Origin: Serratia fonticola
GTDB lineage: Bacteria; Pseudomonadota; Gammaproteobacteria; Enterobacterales; Enterobacteriaceae
Assembly: GCF_001006005.1 (NCBI RefSeq)
Contig: NZ_CP011254.1
Coordinates: 2,728,001 to 2,792,000 of the forward strand
Direction of reading: 5' to 3'
Length of the DNA stretch: 64,000 bases
Shown: positions 37,081 through 46,382 of the stretch, one piece after another
Numbering within the stretch: position 1 is the first letter of the stretch
How the letters are laid out: the number at the start of each line of letters is the position of its first letter
Translations under genes and position numbers: made by a program
The notes under the pieces: generated by a model
What the model was told of the DNA's origin: nothing
The model's input: only the letters and a program-made list of their open reading frames with translations
The model's database searches: none

Positions 37081-37172
37081 TTCTATTAAAAGTCCTCGGC
37101 ATCATTGCGTAGATGCGGCTTTGTTAATGGGGGGGCTTCGCCGGAAACAAAATGGCTTAGCATAGGATATTT

Positions 37173-37412
37173 GGTAATGTTTCCAGTTAGTAGAATATGT
37201 ATTTTTCGATAAAAGCTCCGATAACCTTTTCATGAAGTTCTACAGAACGTGAAAAGCAAATGGTTCTGCGGGCCAACCTTTTGATTCTGGTTCTCAGCGT
37301 CAGATTATTGCGCTCAATGCGCTGGGTAAAGATTTTACCCGTCAAATGCTTATCCTTCGGCACTTCCCGGCAAGTTGCATCGGTTCGTGGACCAAGTACA
37401 CCGCCTAATAAG
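37173..37412 (-). mobile_element. IS1-family remnant (3' end of insB plus right inverted repeat)
   Basis: On the reverse strand the frame reads KHLTGKIFTQRIERNN, then LARRTICFSRSVELHEKV and the stop at 37187, which is the C-terminus of an IS1-type InsB transposase. Just upstream it reads GPRTDATCRE, normally separated from the above by about 25 residues, so there is an internal deletion. GGTAATGTTTCCAGTTA (37173-37189) corresponds to the IS1 end repeat. Most of the element, including insA, is gone. Confidence 0.8.
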
Positions 37413-37600
37413 ATACTGGATATAGGCCATTCACCGCGTTATTTTAGGACTACCTTTGAGAAACGAAAAAGAGTGTACGTTAAGATGATTTTTTGTACTG
37501 ACTGGCATCAACAGGCCGCGACTGCCGGGTACCGTGCTTGATGTGGTAGTGCAGGTAACAAATCCATTTATTATCAATGCATTAAATTCACTTCTCGTAA

Positions 37601-37678
37601 ACATGCTACTCTGCTGCTGGCACTCGTCCCACCGCAAGTATTATGCTGGGGAACAGACAGAAGGAGAGGATTAGCTAA
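37601..37678 (+). pseudogene. Possible 3' remnant of ampD
   Basis: AmpD is an N-acetyl-anhydromuramyl amidase normally encoded just before ampE, with overlapping stop and start. Here the frame ending at the TAA overlapping the ampE ATG (TAATG) is open for only about 25 codons, read as TCYSAAGTRPTASIMLGN and so on, with a stop just before it. No AmpD catalytic or zinc motif exists anywhere between nadC and ampE. Calling this the ampD tail rests on position and overlap only; the residues themselves are not diagnostic. Confidence 0.3.
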
Positions 37679-38532
37679 TGACGCTGTTTACGCTGTTACT
37701 GGTTTTGGCGTGGGAACGCCTGTTTAAACTGGGTGAGCATTGGCAGTTGGACCATCGTTTAGAAGTAGTGTTTCAGCGGCTGCATCGGTTTTCTTTGGCA
37801 CAAACGTTGGCAATGACCCTGGTCTGGATGTTTATCGTCTGGGGCATCCTGTGGTTGGCCCAGGGCCTGTTCTTCGGCGTTGTGGCGCTACTGTTGTGGA
37901 TTGTGATTGGTCTGCTGTGCGTTGGGGCCGGGATCACACGCAAACATTATCGAGCCTATTTGCAGGCCGCGCGGCAGGGCGATACCCACGCCAGCGATCA
38001 GATGGCGGAAGAGCTGGCGCTGATCCACGGTTTACCGGTGGATTGCAGCGAGGCAGAGCGCTTGCGTGAACTGCAAAACGCTTTGGTGTGGATTAACTAT
38101 CGTTACTATCTGGCACCGCTGTTCTGGTTTGCGGTGTGCGGGCCATACGGGCCACTCGCTCTGGCAGGCTATGCTTTTCTACGGGCCTACCAAACCTGGC
38201 TGGCACGGCATCATTCACCGCTGCAACGCTCACAAACGGGGATCGACTTCCTGCTGCATGTGTTGGACTGGATCCCGGTTCGTCTGGCTGGGGTGGCGTA
38301 TGCGTTGATTGGGCATGGTGAAAGGGCGCTGCCCGCGTGGTTTGCTTCGCTGGGGGATCGTCATACTCCGCAGTACCAGGTGTTGACGCGTTTGGCGCAG
38401 TTCTCTCTGGCCCGTGAACCGCATATGGACCCGGTTCAGACGCCGCGTGCAGCGGTAACGTTAGCGCGTAAAGTGACCCTGATTGTGGTGGTGGTCGTGG
38501 CGATATTGACGATTTACGGTACCTTGCTCTGA
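37678..38532 (+). CDS. ampE: Inner-membrane regulatory protein AmpE
   Basis: A 284-residue membrane protein, the same length as E. coli AmpE. The N-terminus [19 protein letters not shown] and the conserved block [23 protein letters not shown] with [23 protein letters not shown] are family hallmarks; three or four membrane helices are visible, the last at the C-terminus. AmpE is the partner gene of ampD in beta-lactamase induction, with a poorly known role. Here ampD itself is missing. A good site AAGGAGAGG precedes the ATG. Confidence 0.93.
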   Translation: MTLFTLLLVLAWERLFKLGEHWQLDHRLEVVFQRLHRFSLAQTLAMTLVWMFIVWGILWLAQGLFFGVVALLLWIVIGLLCVGAGITRKHYRAYLQAARQGDTHASDQMAEELALIHGLPVDCSEAERLRELQNALVWINYRYYLAPLFWFAVCGPYGPLALAGYAFLRAYQTWLARHHSPLQRSQTGIDFLLHVLDWIPVRLAGVAYALIGHGERALPAWFASLGDRHTPQYQVLTRLAQFSLAREPHMDPVQTPRAAVTLARKVTLIVVVVVAILTIYGTLL

Positions 38533-38539
38533 AGGTAAC

Positions 38540-38563
38540 GGCGGGCGCCGAGTGGCGCCCGCC
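38540..38563. terminator. Shared hairpin between convergent ampE and hemL
   Basis: GGCGGGCGCC (38540-38549) and GGCGCCCGCC (38554-38563) form a perfect ten-base, all-GC stem with a four-base loop, placed between the two convergent stop codons. Bidirectional terminator. Confidence 0.75.
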
Positions 38564-38569
38564 AGAAGA

Positions 38570-39859
38570 TTACAGCTTGGCGAAGCAGCGGCGTGCGGCA
38601 TCGACGGTGCGCTGAATATCTTCGTCGCTGTGTGCGACAGACATAAAGCCAGCCTCGAATGCCGACGGGGCCAGATAAACCCCCTCATCCAACATCAGAT
38701 GGAAGAAGCGCTTGAAGCGCTCGACATCGCAACCCATCACGTCCTGATAGCAGGTGACCGTTGGCGCATCGGTAAAGAACAGCCCGAACATGCCGCCTAC
38801 ATGGTTGACGACAAACGGTATGTTCTCTGCCTTGGCCGCCGCCAATAGGCCTTCTGCCAGCTTGTTGGTCAGTTCGGTCAAGGTCTGGTGAATGCCAACC
38901 TGGGAAACCTCGGTCAGGCAGGCGAAACCGGCGGCCATGGCAATCGGGTTGCCAGACAGCGTACCAGCCTGATACACCGGCCCGGTAGGTGCCAGAGCGG
39001 CCATCACTTCACGGCGGCCACCGAAGGCCCCCACTGGCATCCCTCCACCGATAATTTTGCCCAGGCAGGTCAGGTCTGGTACCACATCGTAATAAGACTG
39101 AGCACCGGCCAGCGCGACGCGGAAACCGGTCATCACTTCGTCAATGATCAACAGCGCGCCATACTTGTCACACAGGGCGCGCAGGCCCGGCAGGAAGTCT
39201 GGCAGCGGTGGAATGCAGTTCATGTTGCCCGCGACCGGCTCAACGATGATGCAGGCGATCTCTGAAGGGTACTGCTCGAATGCGGTACGCACGGAGTCGA
39301 GATCGTTATAGGTACAGGTCAGCGTGTGCTTGGCGAAGTCTGCCGGCACGCCCGGTGAGTTCGGCTGGCCCAGCGTCAGTGCGCCGGAACCGGCTTTTAC
39401 CAACAGGCAGTCGGCGTGGCCGTGGTAGCAGCCTTCAAACTTGATGATCTTGTCGCGGTTGGTATAGCCACGCGCCAGACGAATGGCGCTCATGGTGGCT
39501 TCGGTACCGGAGTTCACCATACGCACCATATCCATGGTTGGGACCAGATTGGTCACCAACTCGGCCATTTTCACTTCCATCTCGGTAGGTGCGCCGAAGC
39601 TCAGGCCGCGCTGCGCCGCCTCGATCACCGCATTGCGGATCGCCGGATGGTTATGGCCCAGCACCATCGGGCCCCAGGAACCGACATAATCGATATAGGC
39701 TTTACCATCGGCATCAAACAGATAGGCACCGTCGGCACGTTCGATAAACAGCGGGGTACCGCCTACACCGGTGAATGCACGCACTGGGGAGTTGACTCCG
39801 CCTGGGATCAGCTGTTGCGCCTGGGCGTACAGACTTTCGGACTTACTGTGTAAGCTCAT
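38570..39859 (-). CDS. hemL: Glutamate-1-semialdehyde 2,1-aminomutase
   Basis: A 429-residue PLP enzyme that makes 5-aminolevulinate from glutamate-1-semialdehyde in haem synthesis. The PLP lysine is K268 in [17 protein letters not shown]; the cofactor-ring Asp is in [12 protein letters not shown]. The N-terminus [18 protein letters not shown] block is present as [17 protein letters not shown]. It has three extra residues at the N-terminus relative to E. coli HemL. Divergent from clcA. Confidence 0.97.
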   Translation of the reverse strand: MSLHSKSESLYAQAQQLIPGGVNSPVRAFTGVGGTPLFIERADGAYLFDADGKAYIDYVGSWGPMVLGHNHPAIRNAVIEAAQRGLSFGAPTEMEVKMAELVTNLVPTMDMVRMVNSGTEATMSAIRLARGYTNRDKIIKFEGCYHGHADCLLVKAGSGALTLGQPNSPGVPADFAKHTLTCTYNDLDSVRTAFEQYPSEIACIIVEPVAGNMNCIPPLPDFLPGLRALCDKYGALLIIDEVMTGFRVALAGAQSYYDVVPDLTCLGKIIGGGMPVGAFGGRREVMAALAPTGPVYQAGTLSGNPIAMAAGFACLTEVSQVGIHQTLTELTNKLAEGLLAAAKAENIPFVVNHVGGMFGLFFTDAPTVTCYQDVMGCDVERFKRFFHLMLDEGVYLAPSAFEAGFMSVAHSDEDIQRTVDAARRCFAKL

Positions 39860-40036
39860 AAACCGGCTCCTGGGTTTGCTTTTGAATGATTTGACCGCGC
39901 TATTCTAGTGGAGAGTACGGAGTTATGAAACGATCATAGACCGATACCTATTTTGAGGGGGCGGTAAGACAACGACTGAGCTAGAATAGCTTACATCGCT
40001 ATTAGTCTGATTTTTCAATTCAATAATGAACTCACT

Positions 40037-41464
40037 ATGACTGAATTACAGCAACAGCCTCCTGCGGCTTCAGGCGTGCGCCTGACTCGCAACTATAGGG
40101 TCCGTCAGTTTATTCGCCAGGATAAAACGCCGGTTGTCATCCTGATCATGGCGGCGGTGGTAGGGACGTTGGCGGGATTGTTGGGCGTCGCTTTTGATAA
40201 AGCGGTGGAGTGGGTGCAACAGCAGCGGCTGTCGGGCCTGGCCTCTGTCGCCAACTCCTGGTTCCTGGTGTGGCCGCTGGCGTTTATTTTGTCTGCCGTG
40301 CTGGCCGCTTTTGGCTTTTATCTGGTCAAACGTTTTGCGCCAGAGGCGGGTGGTTCAGGGATCCCGGAGATCGAAGGGGCACTGGAAGAGTTACGCCCGG
40401 TGCGCTGGTGGCGGGTCATCCCGGTGAAATTTATCGGCGGTATGGGGACGCTCGGCGCTGGCATGGTGCTAGGGCGTGAAGGGCCGACGGTACAGATGGG
40501 GGCCAATGCCGGGCGAATGGTGCTGGATATTTTCCGTATGCGCAGCGCGGAAGCGCGCCACTCCATGCTGGCCACCGGTGCTGCAGCCGGTCTCTCCGCT
40601 GCGTTCAACGCCCCTCTGGCGGGGATCTTGTTCGTCATCGAAGAGATGCGGCCGCAGTTTCGTTACAACCTGATCTCCATCAAGGCGGTGTTTATCGGCG
40701 TGATTATGTCGAGCATTGTCTTTCGCATTTTTAATGGTGAAAGTCCGCTGATCGAGGTGGGTAAACTTGCTTCGGCACCGCTCAATACGCTGTGGTTGTA
40801 CCTGGTGTTGGGGACGGTGTTTGGCGCGGTAGGGGTGATGTTTAACGCACTGGTGTTTCGTACGCAGGATATGTTTGCCCGTTTCCATGGTGGCAAGATG
40901 AGCAAGATCCTGCTGATTGGTGCCCTGCTAGGGGGCGTTTGTGGCGTGCTTGGGCTGATCGAGCCAGCAGCAGCGGGAGGTGGTTCGGCCTTGATCCCGA
41001 TCGCGGCGGCGGGCAATTACAGCGTTGGCATGCTGCTGTTTATCTTTATCGCACGGGTGATCACCACGCTGTTATGCTTCGGCTCAGGCGCACCGGGTGG
41101 TATTTTTGCGCCGATGCTCGCCCTGGGGACGCTGCTAGGCACCGCTTTTGGTCTTTTTGGCGCTCACCTGTTCCCTGAATATGGGCTTGAGGCTGGCACC
41201 TTTGCTATTGCTGGCATGGGGGCGCTGTTTGCCGCTACCGTGCGTGCCCCGTTAACCGGTATTGTGCTGGTATTGGAAATGACCGATAACTATCAGCTGA
41301 TTTTACCGATGATCATCACCTGCCTCGGCGCGACCCTGGTGGCGCAGTTTATGGGCGGTAAGCCATTGTATTCCGCCATTTTAGCCCGCACCTTACAAAA
41401 GCAGCAGCAGGAATTGGCCGAGAAAACAGGTAAAGAAAATACAACAAATGCGGTGAATACTTGA
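40037..41464 (+). CDS. clcA: H+/Cl- exchange transporter ClcA
   Basis: A 475-residue ClC antiporter. The selectivity and gating motifs are all present: [19 protein letters not shown] with the gating glutamate E148, and [14 protein letters not shown]. It exchanges two chloride for one proton across the inner membrane and helps in extreme acid resistance. It has the expected set of about 18 helices. Divergent from hemL and followed by erpA as in E. coli. Confidence 0.96.
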   Translation: MTELQQQPPAASGVRLTRNYRVRQFIRQDKTPVVILIMAAVVGTLAGLLGVAFDKAVEWVQQQRLSGLASVANSWFLVWPLAFILSAVLAAFGFYLVKRFAPEAGGSGIPEIEGALEELRPVRWWRVIPVKFIGGMGTLGAGMVLGREGPTVQMGANAGRMVLDIFRMRSAEARHSMLATGAAAGLSAAFNAPLAGILFVIEEMRPQFRYNLISIKAVFIGVIMSSIVFRIFNGESPLIEVGKLASAPLNTLWLYLVLGTVFGAVGVMFNALVFRTQDMFARFHGGKMSKILLIGALLGGVCGVLGLIEPAAAGGGSALIPIAAAGNYSVGMLLFIFIARVITTLLCFGSGAPGGIFAPMLALGTLLGTAFGLFGAHLFPEYGLEAGTFAIAGMGALFAATVRAPLTGIVLVLEMTDNYQLILPMIITCLGATLVAQFMGGKPLYSAILARTLQKQQQELAEKTGKENTTNAVNT

Positions 41465-41553
41465 ACGCAACACTCAGGTATTAGATAATCAGCACCATTA
41501 ATCAGGTTACCGTCGTCGTCGCCTGATGTGAAACACTGTTGGGAGTAACGAGT

Positions 41554-41898
41554 ATGAGTGATGAAACAGCACTGCCCCTGCAATTTACCGAGGCAGCAGC
41601 AAGCAAGGTGAAATTCCTGATTGCTGACGAAGAGAATCCAAACCTGAAGTTGCGGGTTTACATTACCGGTGGCGGCTGCAGTGGATTCCAGTACGGCTTC
41701 ACGTTTGATGACAAGATCAACGACGGCGATATGACCATCGAGAAACAGGGCGTTGCGCTGGTGGTTGATCCGATGAGCCTGCAATATCTGGTTGGCGGCG
41801 CGGTGGATTACACCGAAGGGTTGGAAGGTTCACGCTTTATCGTGACTAACCCGAATGCCAAAACCACCTGTGGCTGCGGTTCTTCATTCAGTATCTGA
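41554..41898 (+). CDS. erpA: Iron-sulfur cluster insertion protein ErpA
   Basis: A 114-residue A-type carrier that delivers [4Fe-4S] clusters, for example to IspG. The three cluster-binding cysteines are visible in [11 protein letters not shown] and in the C-terminal CGCGSSFSI. Start at ATG 41554, with GGAG upstream; a longer frame from 41539 has no separate site. Nearly identical to E. coli ErpA as I remember it. Confidence 0.97.
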   Translation: MSDETALPLQFTEAAASKVKFLIADEENPNLKLRVYITGGGCSGFQYGFTFDDKINDGDMTIEKQGVALVVDPMSLQYLVGGAVDYTEGLEGSRFIVTNPNAKTTCGCGSSFSI

Positions 41899-41910
41899 TT
41901 TGCCGCCGTT

Positions 41911-41947
41911 AAAAAACCCGCCTGCCTGTACGGTGCGCGGGTTTTTT
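41911..41947. terminator. Bidirectional intrinsic terminator after erpA
   Basis: AAAAAACCCGC (41911-41921) pairs with GCGGGTTTTTT (41937-41947). A T run lies on both sides depending on strand, so it ends erpA and the convergent small gene at 41953-42189. Confidence 0.88.
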
Positions 41948-41952
41948 TGTGC

Positions 41953-42189
41953 CTACCATTCCACGGTGATCAGTTCGCTTTCCCGATCGTCTACTATCCG
42001 TTTGCTATGGCTCATCTTCGGCTGCAAGACTGTGCCATTGCCGCATTCTACCTGTGGCGTGTTGCCGGTCGTGGTTACGCTGCAGGTAGGCACAATCGTC
42101 AGACTGATACCAATCTTGCCGCTGGTGTTTTCGGCCAGCACACTGCTGCTCAACAACAGTGTGCTAGCGATCAAAAGATTTTTCTTCAT
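41953..42189 (-). CDS. Small secreted protein of unknown function
   Basis: A 78-residue protein with a clear signal peptide (KKNLLIASTLLLSSSVLA) and a short mature part with two cysteines (PTCSV and VECGNG), which could form one disulfide. The mature start ENTSGKIGISLTIVPTCSV recalls the first strand of spore-coat-U or fimbrial-type proteins, but it is too short for either. Start at 42189; an in-frame start four codons earlier is possible. Function unknown. Confidence 0.65.
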   Translation of the reverse strand: MKKNLLIASTLLLSSSVLAENTSGKIGISLTIVPTCSVTTTGNTPQVECGNGTVLQPKMSHSKRIVDDRESELITVEW

Positions 42190-42384
42190 GCTTAAACTCA
42201 AAACAATACCTATCCGCAGGCCACAGCAATAGGACCTATCGGCGAAAGTGAACGGAACTTAACGGCGCGGGATAATTTTTAACGAAGAGTTAACCAGATG
42301 ATTACATTATTCAAGCGCATTTTATTAGCGCAAAATAATAGCACATTGCTTAGATAATAGTCGAATATCCTGCTTGGCAGGAAA

Positions 42385-42408
42385 GCCTCCGCCGAAGCTG
42401 GCGGAGGC
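42385..42408 (-). terminator. Terminator after the yadS gene
   Basis: GCCTCCGCC (42385-42393) and GGCGGAGGC (42400-42408) form a perfect nine-base stem; on the reverse strand it is followed by TTTCC. It lies six bases after the yadS stop. Confidence 0.75.
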
Positions 42409-42413
42409 AAGAA

Positions 42414-43025
42414 TTACTGTTCGAGGATAAACGCCGGTAGTTTCAGATGCCAACGAATGGCGGCCAGGCGGATACCCAGCGTGATGATCATCCCCAGCAT
42501 CATGGCATGCTGTAACGGCATGCCAAAGGTGTAGAACGCCGTGACGTGCACCGTGCCACCGACGATGCAGGCGGTGGCGTAGACTTCAGTTCGCAGGATC
42601 ATCGGGATCTCGCGAGCCAGCACGTCGCGGATAATCCCGCCGCCGACGCCGGTGATCACTCCCATGCAGACGGCCACCAGCGGCCCACTGCCAGCGGCGA
42701 ACGCCTTATTGACGCCGATCCCCACGAACACCGCCAGCCCGATGGCATCCAGCACCGGCAGGATCCATTTCGGTAACCGACGCGGCTGGCGCACCAGCAG
42801 CAGCGTAAGCACACAGGTGATCATCGCCACCACCAGATCGGTGGGATCCTTTACCCAGAATACCGGGCCGTTGGCGAGCGCCATATCACGGATCGTCCCG
42901 CCGCCGACCGCGGTCACTACCCCCAGTACCAATACGCCAAAGGGATCCATCCGTAATTTGCCCGCCAGCAACACGCCGGAAATGGCAAACACCGCCGTAC
43001 CAAGAATATCCAGCCAAAATACCAT
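42414..43025 (-). CDS. yadS: TRIC-family membrane channel protein YadS (UPF0126)
   Basis: A 203-residue protein with seven membrane helices and the paired glycine-rich motifs VGGGTIRDMA and VGGGIIRDVL of the prokaryotic TRIC cation channel family. Start MVFWLDI at 43025, overlapping the btuF stop by one base, with GGAGAT upstream. In E. coli it likewise sits beside btuF. The physiological role is not established; reported links are with glycine or cation transport. Confidence 0.92.
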   Translation of the reverse strand: MVFWLDILGTAVFAISGVLLAGKLRMDPFGVLVLGVVTAVGGGTIRDMALANGPVFWVKDPTDLVVAMITCVLTLLLVRQPRRLPKWILPVLDAIGLAVFVGIGVNKAFAAGSGPLVAVCMGVITGVGGGIIRDVLAREIPMILRTEVYATACIVGGTVHVTAFYTFGMPLQHAMMLGMIITLGIRLAAIRWHLKLPAFILEQ

Positions 43026-43831
43026 CAATGGATCTCCGCCAATTGACCGCATAGTGATTGTGCCGCCAGCATGATGCGTGGCCCAGCACGGTTAAACCAA
43101 TCTTCCTCAACGGCAATCACCGGCACGTCCAGCTGTGGGCCCCAGAAGGCTTTCACATTGGCGATCTGCTGGGCATTCCCGCTGATAACGATGGCCTGTG
43201 GTTTACGCACCAGCACCTGTTCACGGCTTACTTGCGGCCAAGGCACGGGGCTATCGGCAAAGATATTCTCTGCGCCGCACAAGGACAGCACCTGGCTTTG
43301 CAACGTGGCCGCCGAACTGGTGAACAGCGGTTGGGTACCAAACTGCAGCAGCACAGGCCTTGGCGAATTGCTGGCATAGCGCGTTTTCAGCTCATCTACC
43401 TGTTGGCGGAGGCTGGCTGCGGCCTGATGTGCCTGTTCTGGGTGAGGGCTGTACTGCGCCAACGCATCCAGCGATTGGGCGATTTCGTCAATATTCTTGG
43501 CATCTGCATAAAAAATCGGGATGCCGAAGGAGGCGAGCTGATCCAATACCCGCTGGGGGTTACCGCCACGCCAGGCGAGAACCAGATCGGGTTTCAACGC
43601 CAGGATCCGTTCCAGGTTGATCCCTTGCCAGGAGGCGACCTGTTCCAGCTGCTTGGCGGCAGGGGGATAATCGGAGTAAGCGCTGACGGCCAGCAGGGTA
43701 TCCCCCATACCGGCCGCGTAGGCAAGCTCCGTGGTGCTCGGTGCCAGGCTGATCACCCGTTGGGCGGCGCTGGCAGGCAGCAGCATCCCCAGGATCAGCC
43801 AGCTCAGCAGGGCGCACAGACGCAGCTTCAC
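43025..43831 (-). CDS. btuF: Vitamin B12 periplasmic binding protein
   Basis: A 268-residue periplasmic protein with signal peptide (LLPASAAQ). It binds cobalamin and delivers it to BtuCD. Motifs are [17 protein letters not shown], the first-lobe glutamate SLDALAQ region and the aromatic/acidic [13 protein letters not shown]. Start is GTG 43831, just downstream of the mtn TAA; an ATG two bases earlier runs into a stop. Third-class helical-backbone binding protein fold. Coupled to mtn and yadS in one operon. Confidence 0.93.
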   Translation of the reverse strand: MKLRLCALLSWLILGMLLPASAAQRVISLAPSTTELAYAAGMGDTLLAVSAYSDYPPAAKQLEQVASWQGINLERILALKPDLVLAWRGGNPQRVLDQLASFGIPIFYADAKNIDEIAQSLDALAQYSPHPEQAHQAAASLRQQVDELKTRYASNSPRPVLLQFGTQPLFTSSAATLQSQVLSLCGAENIFADSPVPWPQVSREQVLVRKPQAIVISGNAQQIANVKAFWGPQLDVPVIAVEEDWFNRAGPRIMLAAQSLCGQLAEIH

Positions 43832-43832
43832 A

Positions 43833-44534
43833 TTAACCGCGCTTGGCCAGGGCTTGCAGCATGGCATTGACCATCAGCGAGGATTGCTTGGCGGCCACTG
43901 CCAGGAACTCGTCGAAGCTCATATGGGATTCACTATCGGCAACGTCGGAAATCGCGCGTACCACCACGAATGGCGTGCCGAACTGATGGCAAACGTGGCC
44001 AACGGCGGCGGCTTCCATCTCAACGGCGGCAACGGTTGGGAAGGTGTTGCGGATGCGGGCCAGAGGCTCGGCACCGTTAATGAAGGCGTCACCGCTGCAA
44101 ATCAGGCCGCGTACCGCGTTCAGGTTAAGCTGTTTGATGCAGTTTTCCGCTAACTCGATCAACGCAGGATCGGCAACGAACGCTGGCGGGCAACCGGCCA
44201 TCTGGCCAGGCTCATAGCCAAAGGCGGTCACGTCGGCGTCGTGGTAGCGCACTTCTTCAGACACGACGATATCGCCCACGTTCAGCGTAGCGGCCAGGCC
44301 ACCGGCGGAACCGGTATTGATCACCACATCGGGTTGGCACTGTTCCAGCAGCAGGGTGGTACCCAGAGCCGCCGCCACTTTACCGATGCCCGATTTGAGC
44401 AGGGCGACTTCCACGCCGTTGATTTGGCCGGTATAGATCTCACAACCCGCACGTTGCAGGGTTTGGCGGTTCGCAATTTGCTCGCGCAGCAGGGTAACTT
44501 CTTCTTCCATTGCGCCGATGATGCCTACTTTCAT
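43833..44534 (-). CDS. mtn: 5'-methylthioadenosine/S-adenosylhomocysteine nucleosidase
   Basis: A 233-residue enzyme that cleaves MTA and SAH in methionine salvage and autoinducer-2 synthesis. The active-site Glu lies in GAMEEEV, the substrate loop is [11 protein letters not shown] and the catalytic Asp is in RAISDVAD. The start is ATG 44534 ([12 protein letters not shown]); the frame stays open much further upstream only because it is antisense to dgt. Divergent from dgt, co-transcribed with btuF and yadS. Confidence 0.96.
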   Translation of the reverse strand: MKVGIIGAMEEEVTLLREQIANRQTLQRAGCEIYTGQINGVEVALLKSGIGKVAAALGTTLLLEQCQPDVVINTGSAGGLAATLNVGDIVVSEEVRYHDADVTAFGYEPGQMAGCPPAFVADPALIELAENCIKQLNLNAVRGLICSGDAFINGAEPLARIRNTFPTVAAVEMEAAAVGHVCHQFGTPFVVVRAISDVADSESHMSFDEFLAVAAKQSSLMVNAMLQALAKRG

Positions 44535-44672
44535 AAATAATACTCGCTGATAGGGTATGGAAATTGCGCCATAGTCTATCATGGCTCTGTGAGAGAGATA
44601 ATCCGCAATACCGTTGCATCCGCCGCCGGGAATTGTTATCACGGAGGGAATGCGCAACGGGAGGAGAAGCAG

Positions 44673-46190
44673 ATGTCCGGGATCGACTTTAAGCAGAAGA
44701 TCAGCTTTCAGCGGCCTTTTAGCAAGCCGATTGAAGCCGAAGAAGAGTACGACATCATTCGCCAGTTCGAGAGCGATCGCGGTCGCATCGTCAATTCTGC
44801 GGCGATACGTCGTTTGCAGCAGAAGACGCAGGTGTTTCCGCTGGAGCGTAACGCGGCGGTCCGCAGCCGTTTGACCCACTCGATGGAAGTGCAGCAGGTG
44901 GGGCGGCATATTGCCAAAGAGATCCTCAACCGTTTCAAACAGGAAAAGCGTATTGATGCGCTCGGCCTGAGCAAGCTGCTCGATCCTTTCGAGAGCATTG
45001 TCGAAATGGCCTGCCTGATGCACGATATCGGCAATCCGCCGTTTGGCCATTTCGGCGAATCTGCCATCAACGACTGGTTCCGCCAGCGGCTCGATCCCGC
45101 CAGCTGTGGCAGTGAGCCGGGTAGCCACGATCGTTGCCAGGTAGAGGTGTTACGCCTGCATGAAGGGGAGAGCGACCTTAACCGGCTGCGCAGCCGTATT
45201 CGCCACGATCTCAGCCACTTTGAGGGCAATGCTCAGGCGATCCGCCTGGTCTACACGTTGCTGAAATTGAACCTGACCTATGCGCAGGTTGGCTGCATCC
45301 TGAAATATACCCGTCCGGCCTATTGGGCGAGCGATATTCCCGCCAGCCACAGCTATCTGATGAAGAAGCCGGGGTTTTATCTGGCGGAAGAAGCCTTTGT
45401 CGATCGCTTGCGGCGCGAATTACATATGGGAGAGTTCGATCGTTTCCCTCTCACCTATATTATGGAAGCCGCCGATGATATTTCTTATTGCGTGGCCGAT
45501 CTGGAAGACGCGGTAGAAAAGAACATCTTTACCGTGGAGCAGCTGTATCAGCATTTAACCCAGGAATGGGGCGAGATTGCTCCAGGGGATCTGTTTGATA
45601 AGACCGTGGCCAGTGCGTTTCGCAAAATTGAGCGCAGCGCAGCGCGCCGCAGTTCAGAAGATCAGTTCTTTATGTACCTGCGGGTATTTACCGTTGCCAA
45701 ATTGGTTCCCCATGCGGCCCAGCGGTTTATCGATAACCTGGACGCGGTGTATCACGGCCATTTCAACGGAGCCTTGTTGGAGGATGCCAGCCCGGCTTGC
45801 CGCCTGCTCGCTATCTTCAAGAACGTTGCGTTCAAACACGTGTTCAACCACCCGGAAGTGGAGCAGTTGGAACTCCAGGGCTACCGGGTGATCAACGGCC
45901 TGCTGGACATTTATAGCCCGCTGCTGGCCATGTCGCTGGCCGATTTCAGCCAGTTGGTGCGGGAAGACAGCCATCGGGCGTTTCCGATAGAAACGCGGCT
46001 GTTTCACAAGCTTTCTACCAAACATCGCCTGGCCTATGTCGAGGCGGTGGAAGGTTTGCAGCATCTTTCGGCCGAACAGCAGGCTATTAGGGAGTATTAT
46101 TTCCGGGCACGGTTGTTACAGGATTATATCAGCGGCATGACCGACCTTTATGCCTATGATGAATATCGTCGTTTAATGGCAGCGGAATAA
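44673..46190 (+). CDS. dgt: Deoxyguanosinetriphosphate triphosphohydrolase
   Basis: A 505-residue HD-domain enzyme that hydrolyses dGTP to deoxyguanosine and tripolyphosphate. Metal-binding motifs are [12 protein letters not shown] and [32 protein letters not shown] supplies the last Asp. Start MSGIDFKQK at 44673, with GGGAGGAG upstream; an in-frame GTG at 44589 lies in the mtn/dgt promoter region. Same order as in E. coli (mtn, dgt, degP). Confidence 0.95.
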   Translation: MSGIDFKQKISFQRPFSKPIEAEEEYDIIRQFESDRGRIVNSAAIRRLQQKTQVFPLERNAAVRSRLTHSMEVQQVGRHIAKEILNRFKQEKRIDALGLSKLLDPFESIVEMACLMHDIGNPPFGHFGESAINDWFRQRLDPASCGSEPGSHDRCQVEVLRLHEGESDLNRLRSRIRHDLSHFEGNAQAIRLVYTLLKLNLTYAQVGCILKYTRPAYWASDIPASHSYLMKKPGFYLAEEAFVDRLRRELHMGEFDRFPLTYIMEAADDISYCVADLEDAVEKNIFTVEQLYQHLTQEWGEIAPGDLFDKTVASAFRKIERSAARRSSEDQFFMYLRVFTVAKLVPHAAQRFIDNLDAVYHGHFNGALLEDASPACRLLAIFKNVAFKHVFNHPEVEQLELQGYRVINGLLDIYSPLLAMSLADFSQLVREDSHRAFPIETRLFHKLSTKHRLAYVEAVEGLQHLSAEQQAIREYYFRARLLQDYISGMTDLYAYDEYRRLMAAE

Positions 46191-46302
46191 ATTCATGAGA
46201 TAATTCTCGCTTATTTTAGCGAGATGACTCTTAAGCTGGAACATTATTTCGAGTTTTGTAAAGACCGAGAATATTTGTTTACTATTAGCCAGCCGCACCA
46301 GG

Positions 46303-46330
46303 GGAACTTCAGCTAATCAGCAGGCTCTTA
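46303..46330 (+). promoter_or_regulatory. Probable sigma-E promoter of degP
   Basis: GGAACTT (46303-46309), a 16-base spacer, then TCTTA (46326-46330), close to the sigma-E consensus GGAACTT-N15/16-TCTGA. It lies about 50 bases before the degP start, as expected for this envelope-stress gene. Confidence 0.72.
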
Positions 46331-46382
46331 CTAAGCACCAAGACCCGTTATTCCTATTGAACGACTTTTAAGAGACACACAG

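Noticed and set aside
37117..37128. GGCTTTGTTAAT as a second IS903 end
   Set aside because: Only a short partial match and no transposase sequence beside it.
37260..37541. Forward 93-codon frame between the orphan gene and ampE
   Set aside because: It is the antisense of the IS1 InsB remnant for most of its length.
44535..45128. Long upstream extension of the mtn reading frame (431 codons in all)
   Set aside because: It is antisense to dgt, has no ribosome site at its start, and Mtn homologues begin at [12 protein letters not shown] (44534).
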